From positions 744,001-808,000 of the forward strand of contig CAVYZS010000018.1 in NCBI GenBank assembly GCA_963773085.1: 64,000 nt of DNA, written 5' to 3'. The position numbers and the translations under genes were made by a program. Position 1 is the first letter of the stretch, and each line of letters starts with the position of its first letter. The DNA comes from JAENVT01 sp963773085. Lineage in GTDB: Bacteria > Actinomycetota > Acidimicrobiia > Acidimicrobiales > Ilumatobacteraceae. The notes beneath the pieces are model-generated. The model was not told the DNA's origin and did not search any database. It was given only the letters and a program-made list of their open reading frames with translations. Shown piece by piece: positions 27,201-34,720 of the stretch.

Positions 27201-29073
27201 CGCCGGCCTTGGCGACTGAAATGCATGCCTGCTCATGGGAGCGATTATCAGCCCAGCAGGTCGGGTCCAGTTGGGCACCGTTGTACCTCACATCCTCTGA
27301 CACGACTCGCGCCGTCAGGCTGCCGTCGCCGGTCAGTGGCCGATAGAGGAACTGGAACCCGTCATTGGCCTCCCAGATGTCCCAACCGCTGCCCTTGACC
27401 GTGTACGTCGGCGACGCGTACGTGCTGTCGACTCCAGACTCGATCAGCGGATCACCGATGTTCGTGTGGTCCGTGAAGATGCCCATCGAGGTGACGTTGA
27501 CGGTCACGGAGTCGGTGTCGCTCAATGCCGGGAGCGGTGTGTTGCCCAGGTCGTCGGTCACGATCTGGAGCGACGCTGCACCGACGAAGTCCGTTGTGGG
27601 CGTGAAGGTCAGGCCAGCCAGTGCGTAGTTGATGTTGGCGATGGGGCCGGTGAAAGTCATGGACGCCTGACCGTTACCGCCCGCCGTGAAATTCAGTCCG
27701 ACAACGCCTGACAGGGTCGCCTTGCCATTGCTGCTGATCAGCTGAACCTGCACCGAACTTGGCGCATCGACATCGCTGACATAGATGGCGCTGCTGTTCG
27801 AGAACACCTTGTTGGTGTTCTTCGCCGTCTCCTGGGCGACGGGCACCCTGTTGACCGGGGGGTCGTTGACCGGGTTGACCGTCAACGTGACCGTCGCGAT
27901 GTTGGAGTCGAGTGATCCGTCGCTGACCTTGTACTTGAACGAATCCGTGCCGTTGAAGTTCGCCCGAGGCGAGTAGATGAAGGAGCCATCGGACGTGAAG
28001 GTGAGCGCTCCGTTCGCCACGCCCGAATAGAGGATCGTCGTCTTGCCACTCGGGTTGGGATAGTTGGCGAGCAGGCCCGGTGCCGGGACTGTGAGTGTCG
28101 AGTCCTCGTCCACCAAGTGGAGGTAGCCAACGGCAACAGGAGGAGCCTCGATGAAGATCGTGTACGCCTTCGACGCCGTTGCCCCTGACGCGTCGGTGGC
28201 GGTGAACGTGACGCTGGTGTTCTGCACCCCGGTTGTGGGCGTGCCCGAGACGAGCCCGGTCGACTCATCGATCACGAGGCCGTTGGGCAGGCCGTTCGCC
28301 GACCATTTCGTCGGCTCGGTGGCGCCGATGGTCGACATCGGGATCGACGGATACTGGGCTCCGACTTCACCGTCTGGCAGAAACTCCGGACCGATAACGG
28401 TCAATTGCGATGCGGACGATCGGAGCGACGCAGTCATGATCGACACGAGCGGCGCTCGCGTGCCCTTTCCCGTCACCGTGAGCGTGACGGTTGCAGGGTT
28501 GCCCGTGCAGAACGGCGGCAGGGGCACAGGAAGGGGATTGAATTGACAGGTCGCTGCGGCCGCAAGGATGTTGTTGCCGAGCACGACATCGACCTTCGTG
28601 GTTTCAGCTTGGTGGTACGAGCAGACCCGCCGGACGAGTTGGAGCTTCGTGGCGTCGACAGGGTCGGCGACCGGGGCGTAGGTCACGACGACCCTGGTCT
28701 CCTCCGACACCGATGCGCGGTCGATCCAACTGAAGCGCACGACCAGAGGCTCGGCACTGCAGGCGATGCCGTCGTCGTCGGACGGGTCAGTGGATACTCC
28801 GAGAGATTGGTCGCGCAGGGCGGTCGTCGGGTCGATGCCTCCGGCCGACTGCGCGTCGCGAATGAGGAACGACGAGATCAACCCGGCGTCGCTGGAGTCG
28901 TTGACCTGATCGGTCGTGGAGCTGGCAGCGTTGAGTGAGGTGATCAAGGCCGCCACGACGACACCGCCGATGATTGCGCTGAGCACGAGCGATATCAGCA
29001 GTTCGATGAGTGTGAAGCCGCGGTCACCGCCGCGGACCCGATTGCACGCTGCATGTCGTTGCCGGAGGTTCAT
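24277..29073 (-). CDS. Giant prepilin-adhesin fusion: type IV pseudopilin N-terminus with cadherin-like repeats
   Basis: A 1598-residue protein. Residues 15-40 are a prepilin signal (GGDRGFTLIELLISLVLSA; PilD cleavage G19/F20, mature Glu5 = E24). After a pseudopilin domain come a putative Ig domain (GLPNGLVIDESTGLVSGTPT, about residue 265), a tandem-95/cadherin-like domain, a DUF1349-like beta-sandwich (about 548-741), a second cadherin-like domain (NDSDPEGAVLTAVG), then two alternating ~120-130-residue repeat families to the end (about 950-1598). Prepilin processing would place this adhesin-like array at a pilus tip. The ATG overlaps the pilX-like stop (ATGA). The frame is intact over 4.8 kb although neighbouring pilus genes are broken. 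Confidence 0.85.
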   Translation of the reverse strand: MNLRQRHAACNRVRGGDRGFTLIELLISLVLSAIIGGVVVAALITSLNAASSTTDQVNDSSDAGLISSFLIRDAQSAGGIDPTTALRDQSLGVSTDPSDDDGIACSAEPLVVRFSWIDRASVSEETRVVVTYAPVADPVDATKLQLVRRVCSYHQAETTKVDVVLGNNILAAAATCQFNPLPVPLPPFCTGNPATVTLTVTGKGTRAPLVSIMTASLRSSASQLTVIGPEFLPDGEVGAQYPSIPMSTIGATEPTKWSANGLPNGLVIDESTGLVSGTPTTGVQNTSVTFTATDASGATASKAYTIFIEAPPVAVGYLHLVDEDSTLTVPAPGLLANYPNPSGKTTILYSGVANGALTFTSDGSFIYSPRANFNGTDSFKYKVSDGSLDSNIATVTLTVNPVNDPPVNRVPVAQETAKNTNKVFSNSSAIYVSDVDAPSSVQVQLISSNGKATLSGVVGLNFTAGGNGQASMTFTGPIANINYALAGLTFTPTTDFVGAASLQIVTDDLGNTPLPALSDTDSVTVNVTSMGIFTDHTNIGDPLIESGVDSTYASPTYTVKGSGWDIWEANDGFQFLYRPLTGDGSLTARVVSEDVRYNGAQLDPTCWADNRSHEQACISVAKAGVMFRQNLTEVSAVHAMVGLTQGNGSEFIYRKTAGTDAAAASPTDSLSPPYWVRLTRRGDGLTAEISPNGTTWTQRGTTQTIAMGSTIYVGLASSAVYQLDSPSNKPIKLNTAAFDNVAISTPPVAAADSYFVNEDTTLTVDAFTGVLANDSDPEGAVLTAVGVSSTPGLVFNPNGSFTYVPASNLTGPVSFTYMASDGILTTTPVTVTIMVNPANETPSFIKGADQRFVSNLGAQTIAGWATAISQGSGETGQLVDFIVTNSNNVLFAVQPIISADGTLTFASAADATGIATVSVSIHDNGGTANGASDTSAVQTFTITVDDPPVVTPSVTSMAYTENGTSPLDTGITVTDSDNAILVSATVTMTTNYVNGQDILAFTTQNGITGTWTPATGVLGLSGSSSVANYQAALRSITFSTVGDNPSMAIRTVSFVASDGLLASNPTSRTITVAAVNDAPVVAATGAALAYIENGTSALDSGFIVTDPDDVNLSSATVDMTTNYLDGQDTLGFVDQNGITGNWNATTGVLTLSGDATVANYQAALRSVTYSNNSHVPNTLTRTVTFGVNDGLVDSNTASRTITLTAVNDPPVNGVPGSQATPRNTAKVFSSGNNNVISISDVDAGSSAVQVQLISALGKTTLSGVANLTFKSGDSGTADADMTFTGSIADINAALAGLSFNPTSGTTGPASLRIVTSDQGSTGTGGTLTDTDTIAITVAYAPVVTATGTSQAYTENGTAKVIDSGITVVDNDSANMVSATVTVSTNYVEGEDLLTFASQSGITFNWDAMTGVLTLSGSTTKANYQTALQKVRYRNSSDSLPAVTRIITFVVNDGLFDSNSASRTITLTAVNDNPVNTVPDSQTTSRTTAEVFSSANGSLVKVNDVDAGSAATMQVQLTSTRGTLTLPGTGGLTFTAGGNGQASMTFTGTMTNINSALDGLSFNPTSTGAGSLKIVSSDLGNTGTGGTKTDSDTITITVT

Positions 29074-29537
29074 CGGTTGACACTCCATGACTGCACAAAG
29101 GTCTTGGGTGGGTCGTCCTGGAAGTTGACCTGCACCCGAATGATCACGTCGGCGAAGTTGCACGTGGCATCGGTCGGGTTCTTGCAGAACGCCGAGAAGA
29201 TGACATTGCGTTGGTGGACATCCGATCCGGTGGAGCTCGGCACGACACCGCAGGCGTTCACCCAGTCGACGCTGATCGCGATGTCGTTCAGCGTGTCCTC
29301 GATCGAGCCGGCCGCCGACTCGCACGTGAGCCCACGGACGTGCGAGATCGCCTGCTGGATTGCACCGTCTGCTGCGTACTGTCGGTTGCGGATCAACTCG
29401 AGGCTGCCTCGGTTGTTGAGGGTCGACGTGGCGAGCGAGGCAAGTCCGGCACTGATCAGGCCGATCATCGTCACGAATCCGATGGCCAGGAGCAGTGCTG
29501 CTCCGGAATCCTGATGCTGGGAATGTGGCCGCTTCAT
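29070..29537 (-). CDS. PilX-like minor pilus assembly protein
   Basis: A 155-residue protein with a short charged start (HSQHQDSGAALLLAIGFVTMIGLISAGLASLA), the hydrophobic N-terminal helix seen in PilX/GspK-type minor pilins, which lack the canonical GFTLIE. The soluble part has four Cys (LTCES, NACGV, AFCKN, ATCNF), likely two disulphides. It is co-translated with both neighbours: its ATG overlaps the upstream pilin stop and its stop overlaps the start of the adhesin fusion (ATGA both times). The position fits a minor-pilin tip complex. Confidence 0.7.
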   Translation of the reverse strand: MKRPHSQHQDSGAALLLAIGFVTMIGLISAGLASLATSTLNNRGSLELIRNRQYAADGAIQQAISHVRGLTCESAAGSIEDTLNDIAISVDWVNACGVVPSSTGSDVHQRNVIFSAFCKNPTDATCNFADVIIRVQVNFQDDPPKTFVQSWSVNR

Positions 29538-29906
29538 GGTGTGCTCACCTTGATCTGCATCGTCTGGCGCAACCCCGTAGGTCCGACAACGATGAGCTTC
29601 AGCAACCGCGGGGTGGTGGCGCTCGGGCAGGCGTTGCCTGGTGGCTCAACGGAGAGGGCGAAGCCCGCCTCCGAGTACGTCACGGTGTAGGTGCCATCAG
29701 CGACACAACCTTGCACTGCCGCCTTGGTTGCTTCTGCGTAGTTGCGCATCACGACATCGGTCTGGACGCTGTTTCGTTGAGCGTTGCCGGCGTTGCTCGC
29801 GGCGTGCCAGGCTGGAGATCAGGGCCGTGATCGTCAGGCCGATGATCACGACGGTGAGCAGGATCTCGACCAATGTCTCGCCGGTATCCCGTCTCGCTCG
29901 CATCAT
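29534..29906 (-). pseudogene. Type IV prepilin-like protein, frameshifted
   Basis: The start MMRARRDTGETLVEILLTVVIIGLTITALISSLA is a prepilin signal (GETLVEILL, Glu5 present) and membrane helix. Near 29815 the frame breaks; the continuation AASNAGNAQRNSVQTDVVMRNYAEATKAAVQGC with two Cys lies one frame over and ends at 29534. Removing one base would give a 123-residue minor pilin. The stop overlaps the next ATG (ATGA). It is either a sequencing indel or decay. Confidence 0.7.
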
Positions 29907-30011
29907 CACTCCGGTCTGTCGTCGCTTCCTTCTCGCGTTGACTGCTGGATCGTCCGGCAACACCGTCCGCCTGAGCTGCTTGCGCGGCCCAGGCGGACAG
30001 GGAGGTTCAAC

Positions 30012-30418
30012 TCAGGGGGTGCAGGCGAAGGTCGGAGCCGTGGTTCCGGAGCCGGCCGTCATCGTCAGTGTCCAGCTCGTGCCGGACTTTGCGATCGTCA
30101 AATCGGGGGTCCGATGGCGACACCGGTCGGCAGCGTCAGCGCAGCTGGGAGCGTCGCGCCGCTGCCGTGCCGTCGTCAGGTCGCGTGAAGTCGACTGGGT
30201 AGGCTCGCTGTTGGATGCGAAGTACACGGCCGAGGCCGCCTTCGACGGCATCGAGCGTGGCGTTGCACGCCGATCGTCGATCCCTTGCTGACCAGGTTGC
30301 TGATTCCGACGACAGCCACGGCCGACAGGATGCCGACGAGGACGATCGCGATCAGGATCTCGACGAGGGTGAATCCCTTGTCGGCGCTCTCTGTGGTCGG
30401 GCTGACGTGTGTGTTCAT
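30012..30418 (-). pseudogene. Major type IV pilin-like gene with several frameshifts
   Basis: It begins MNTHVSPTTESADKGFTLVEILIAIVLVGILSAVAVVGISNLV, a textbook prepilin signal with Glu5. Pieces of the rest appear in successive frames: CNATLDAVEG, then AASAVYFASNSEPTQSTSRDLTT, then GSGATLPAALTLPTGVAIGPP, then DLTIAKSGTSWTLTMTAGSG with a terminal FACTP. At least three or four frame changes within 400 bases are needed to join them. Restored, it would be a ~135-residue pilin with a C-terminal disulphide. This many breaks is hard to explain by isolated sequencing errors. Confidence 0.72.
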
Positions 30419-30488
30419 TGTTCCTCTTATTGGTGTTGGTGCCGTCTTGCGGCACGTTGTGTTGTGTTCAGTGGCCGTTCACGAGTGC

Positions 30489-31698
30489 TCACTTGATCTG
30501 GCCAAAGATGCTGTACATCGCTGCGATCTGGGCCACAGCGACGAAACCGACGACGAGTCCGACGAAGAGGATGACGACCGGGGCGAACAGGTCGGTCGCC
30601 TTCTTCATCGTGAAGCTGACCTCTCGCTCGTAGTAGTTGGCGGCCTTCGCCAACTGACTTCCGAGCATCCCGGTCCGTTCTCCGACTTGGATCATCTGAC
30701 GGGCGGCGATCGGGAAGAGACCTGTCTCGACCATCGGCTCGTACACGCCTCCGCCTCGCACCAGCGTCTCTCGCGACATTCACCATGCGGGACTGGAAGA
30801 TCGAGTTGTTCGTGCTGTCCGCCGACAGCCCGATCGCTGCCGGCAGCGGCACGCCGGCCAGGGAGAGCGACGACAAGACCCGACAGAACCGTTCGAGCGA
30901 GATGAGGCTGTAGAGGTTTCCGATCAGCGGCAACCTCATCGCGATGACGTCGCGTCGGCTCTTTCCTCGTGCCCCACCGAGGAAGACACCGAGCAGACCG
31001 GCGATGACCATGATCCCGATGAGGATCATCGGCCAGGACGTCGTCATGAAGTCCGTGAAGCCCATCAGCATCCGCGTCGGGAGTGGGAGTTGGGCGCCGA
31101 GACCTCGGTACAGGCCACTGAACTTCGGTAACACGAACACCGACATCACGATCATCGCCACTACTGCGATGACCAGCACCAGAATCGGGTAGGTCAGAGC
31201 GCTCTTCACCTGCCGGCGAGCCGCTATGTCGCGCTCCATGTAGGTGGCCAGCTGAGAAAGAACCTGGTCGAGATCTCCCGTGTACTCCGCTGATGCAAGC
31301 ATCGCCCGGTAGTACGCAGGGAACACCTCGGGGTGGGCGTTCACCGCCTCGGCAAACCCTGTCCCGCGGTGGATCGAAGATCCGATGTCGGCAATCACGG
31401 CACGCATCTGCGGCGATTCGGCCTGCAGTTCGACGATCTCCAAAGCGTCGAGCAGCGTGATCCCAGCCTCGAGGAACGATGAAAGCTGACGCGAGAAAGC
31501 CATGATGACAGGGGGCTTGATCGTCTTGCCGATGCTGAACAACGGCTTCCGCTGGCGTTCGACCGGCGCAGGCCTTTCGGCGTCGCGGTCCATCGTCATC
31601 ACGCTGCTCGTGGTTTCGGGCATCGAGGATCGCCGCTGGTCCGCCTCGATGCTCGACGCATCGGCGGCAGAGCCACGGGATAGATCCTGACTGTTCAC
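30489..31698 (-). CDS. pilC: PilC/GspF inner-membrane platform protein, frameshifted
   Basis: A type IV pilus/type II secretion platform protein of about 400 residues. FSRQLSSFLEAGITLLDALEI and GTGFAEAVNAHPEVFPAYYRAML mark the first T2SSF domain; LISLERFCRVLSSLSLAGVPLPAAI the second; hydrophobic segments lie at about residues 165-190, 220-245 and near the end. Near 30775-30790 the frame breaks: SRMVNV is followed in another frame by SRETLVRGGGVYEPMV and GERTGMLGSQL to the end. The GTG start at 31698 has AAGAGGAA upstream. The pilin genes follow on the same strand. Confidence 0.83.
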
Positions 31699-32112
31699 GG
31701 TTTCGCCATTTCCTCTTAATCCGACACTTCATTTTCGGCAGCGGATGAGGTCAATCAACAGAGCCTTAGTACCCAACGCGTGGACCCTGACGACCTATTT
31801 ATCCACAAAGGCGGCGACTCGCTCTCCGTGGTGAGAGGTCACACGGAGTGAGAGATAGAGCAGGTAAGAGCAAGGGCAAGATAGCGCCATCGGGTCAATC
31901 CAAGGACCACAAACGCGGCTGGGGCGTTCACTCAATTCGTGAATTGATATCTATATCTACACGCAGATTTCTCTCTTATCGGTAATTTGTCTCTCGACTT
32001 GAGACGATTTTCAACAAGCTTTGCGTCGGCCCGAGCAGGCGGCGGAAGGACCGAAGGCCCTAGTTGAAGCACAATTGTGATGCGACGATGCCCCAATGAG
32101 GTGTCGCTTTCC
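31699..32112. promoter_or_regulatory. AT-rich divergent control region of the pilus locus
   Basis: This 414-base gap separates pilC (minus) and pilB (plus). Bases 31920-32010 are much more AT-rich than the surroundings and contain two small inverted repeats: TCAATT/AATTGA around CGTG (31932-31947) and GTCTC/GAGAC (31989-32005). No confident -35/-10 pair could be fixed on either strand. No coding sequence is recognised. Confidence 0.4.
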
Positions 32113-33867
32113 ATGAGCAGATGGGCGAAGAAGCACGAAGTCGTCCCGGTGGTCGGCCCTGCGGCGCAGGTGACTCCGACGATCTCACCAGGGGCTCGGG
32201 CCCGACTCGGCGATCTCTTGCTGGCCGAGAACCGGGTGTTGCCCGAACAGCTCGCCGGAGCCCTCAACCTGCAGATGGAGTCCGGCCGGCAGCTGGGGAC
32301 GATACTCGTCGAGCAGGGGTTGCTCGACGCCCGTTCGCTGACACAGGCGTTGGCGACACAGTACGGATTGCCGACCGTCGACCTCCATACGGTGCGCCCC
32401 TCACGCCGAGGCGCTCACGCTCGTCCCGGAGGAGATGGCCCGCCGGTTGCACATCGTGCCCCTCAGTCTGAACGACGACGCTCTGGACGTGGCTATCGCC
32501 GATGGCTCCAGCGATACCGTTCGCGAGGCATTGGCCACACTCGACGTCGACGAGGTCAACGTCTTCCTCTCCCCTCTCGAGGACATCGTCACGTGTCTCA
32601 ACACCTACTACCGCGTGCTGTCGGAGAGCGACGACCACGTCAAGCAGTTCTGGGACACGGCGACGGCACAGCAGGAGATCGAAGCGGCAGTCGGCGCCAC
32701 CGACGATGCGCCGATCATCCAACTGGTCAACAAGATCGTGACCCAGGCGCTGCGTGATCGTGCCTCGGACATACACATCGAGCCGACCGATGGTCGCATC
32801 CGCATCCGCTACCGCGTCGACGGTGCGCTTGCGGGAGGTGCTCAGCCTGCCGGCTTCCACTGGTCCGGAACTGGTCAGCCGCATCAAGATCATGGCCGAC
32901 ATGGACATCGTCGAGCGACGACGTCCTCAGGACGGCCAGTTCGAGACGAGGATCGACGGCGCCGGCATCGACGTGCGCGTGGCCACCGGCGCGACGATCT
33001 TCGGTGAGACCGCCGTACTGCGATTGCTCGACAAGAGTCGCTCGATGAAGCACCTCTCGGAGCTCGGCATGCCGGTCGACACCCACGAGCGGTACCTGTC
33101 GATCGTACGACAAGCCGTACGGGATGATCGTGTGCAGCGGCCCCACCGGTTCCGGCAAGACCACGACCCTGTACGCGACCCTGGCCGAGATCAGCCGCAG
33201 CGAGCTGAACGTGATGACCATCGAAGACCCGGTCGAGTACGTGTTCCCTGCGGCCAATCAGATGCAGATCAACCTGCAGGCCGACGTGACATTCGCAGGT
33301 GGCCTCAAGTCGATCCTCCGCCAGGACCCTGACGTGATACTCGTCGGCGAGATTCGGGACGGGGAGACGGCGAGCATCGCCGTGCAATCGGCCCTGACCG
33401 GACACGTGGTGATGTCGTCGCTGCACGCGACCGACGCGACTTCTGCTCTGTTCCGGCTGATCGACATGGGGATCGAACCGTTCTTGCTGTCGTCGTCGCT
33501 CGTCGGTGTGGTCGGTCAACGACTCGTTCGCAAGATATGTCCATCGTGTGTGACGGGGTACGAGCCGACCGCAAAAGAACGCGAGTTCTACGACTTCTAC
33601 GGCGGCACGCCGAAGGAGTCGTTCGTTCACGGCGCAGGATGCAACTTCTGTTCAGGCACGGGATACCGCGACCGTGTGGGCGTCTACGAAGTGCTCGCGG
33701 TGACCGACGAGATCCGCCAACTCATGGTGACATCCGCAGCGCCTCAAGAGATGCGCGCCGTCGCTGTCTCGCAGGGCATGCGGACGATGAGCCTCGAGGC
33801 GATGGCACTCGTCGCCAAGAACGTGACCACCATCGATGAAGTGCTCCACAACGTCTACGTCAACTAG
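32113..33867 (+). pseudogene. pilB: PilB/GspE assembly ATPase with three frameshifts
   Basis: The hexameric ATPase that would drive pilus assembly. An N-terminal MshEN-like domain (LGDLLLAENRVLPEQLAGALNLQ) runs to about 32395; the frame then shifts to LTLVPEEMARRLHIVPLS through IHIEPTDGRIRIRYRVDGAL (to about 32830), shifts again to REVLSLPASTGPELVSRIKIMADMDIVE through HERYLSIVRQ (to about 33110), and again to MIVCSGPTGSGKTTTLY (Walker A), ILVGEIRD (Walker B) and the zinc site CPSC...CNFCSGTGYRDRVGVYE, ending at 33867. All family motifs survive across the pieces. The start could be ATG 32113 or one of the upstream ATGs at 32077-32098. Confidence 0.82.
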
Positions 33868-33916
33868 AGACCGCCGAGACATGTACGGGCGCGAGCAGTT
33901 GCACTGGCGGGCCAGG

Positions 33917-34020
33917 GCAATCTGCTCGTTCGATGCTGCCCGAGTTGTCTGTGCGCGCGCATAGAAGTTCCGCGCTTCTGATCGCTCACACAGAGCGAAG
34001 AGCCTGGCATCGCGGGCGCG
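33917..34020 (-). repeat. Dispersed ~100-bp structured repeat, copy 2 (inverted)
   Basis: The reverse complement matches 1710-1815 closely over its whole length. It keeps the CGCGGAA-loop hairpin and the GTGCGCGCGCA palindrome core, with one change compatible with G-U pairing. It lies 50 bases after pilB in the 364-base gap before the sigma factor gene, so both copies are just downstream of a plus-strand gene but in opposite orientation. Confidence 0.75.
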
Positions 34021-34044
34021 ATGTGGGCCGTAGAGGCCCACATC
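34020..34044. terminator. Strong hairpin between pilB and the sigma factor gene
   Basis: GATGTGGGCC (34020-34029) and GGCCCACATC (34035-34044) form a perfect 10-base stem around a GTAGA loop. It directly adjoins repeat copy 2. No T tract follows, so it may be a terminator of the actinobacterial T-poor kind or part of the repeat element; copy 1 has no equivalent. Confidence 0.45.
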
Positions 34045-34231
34045 GGTGCCAGCGGTCTCCGACCGGGCTAGCTCCGTACTGCCGCATCTCGAGTGCCTCT
34101 GGTCGTGGCTCGAGCCCGATACAACTGCGCCCCCGACGCATGCATCGACACCACTCGTGACCTCGGCGAAATTTACGAGAAATCCAAGACTTGGACTAAG
34201 CGGATCGTCTCCCTCGGACGTGTAATAGTGG

Positions 34232-34720
34232 ATGGTCGAAGTCGAGGCGTTCACGAGCATGTTTGGCCGGGAGTACCCCCGGCTTGTCGCGCTCGGCCTC
34301 GCATTGACCGGCAATCGGGCGACGGCCTGCGACCTGGCCCAGGAGACGCTCGCCCGGGCGTACCGGTCGTGGGACCGTGTGGAGACGTACGAGCTGCCGG
34401 CCGCGTGGCTGCGTCGTGTGTTGATCAACCTGGCGATCGACGTCAGTCGCAAGGCACATCAGGAGAAGGCGGCGCTGGCACGCGTTGGGCCACAGGCCAC
34501 CGACGGGATCGACGGAGGCGGCGGCGAGTGGTGGGCGACGGTGCGGGCACTGCCCGTTCGTGAGCGGTTGGCGATCACCCTCTACTAGGTGGAGGACTAC
34601 TCGATCGGCGAGGTCGCGGCAGTGATGGAGATCGCTGCAGGAACGGTCCGCGCCACGCTCGCCCAGGCTCGCCAGAAGCTGGCTGTAGCCCTCGCTGTAC
34701 AGGAGGATGTGGTCCGATGA
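34232..34720 (+). pseudogene. ECF (SigE-type) RNA polymerase sigma factor with an in-frame stop
   Basis: Region 2 is clear: FGREYPRLVALGLALTGNRATACDLAQETLARAYRSWDRV, then AWLRRVLINLAIDVSR. Region 4 follows in the same frame (VEDYSIGEVAAVMEIAAGTVRATLAQARQKLA), but a TAG at 34586-34588 (after PVRERLAITLY) separates the two. A single base change from a sense codon such as TAC would explain it. The TGA at 34718-34720 overlaps the ATG of the next gene, as expected for a sigma/anti-sigma pair. If the stop is real, only region 2 is made. Confidence 0.78.

Noticed and set aside
25552..27219. A 555-codon open frame on the plus strand
   Set aside because: It is opposite the pilin-adhesin fusion, whose minus-strand frame shows clear repeats and a prepilin signal. 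The plus frame has no recognisable domain.
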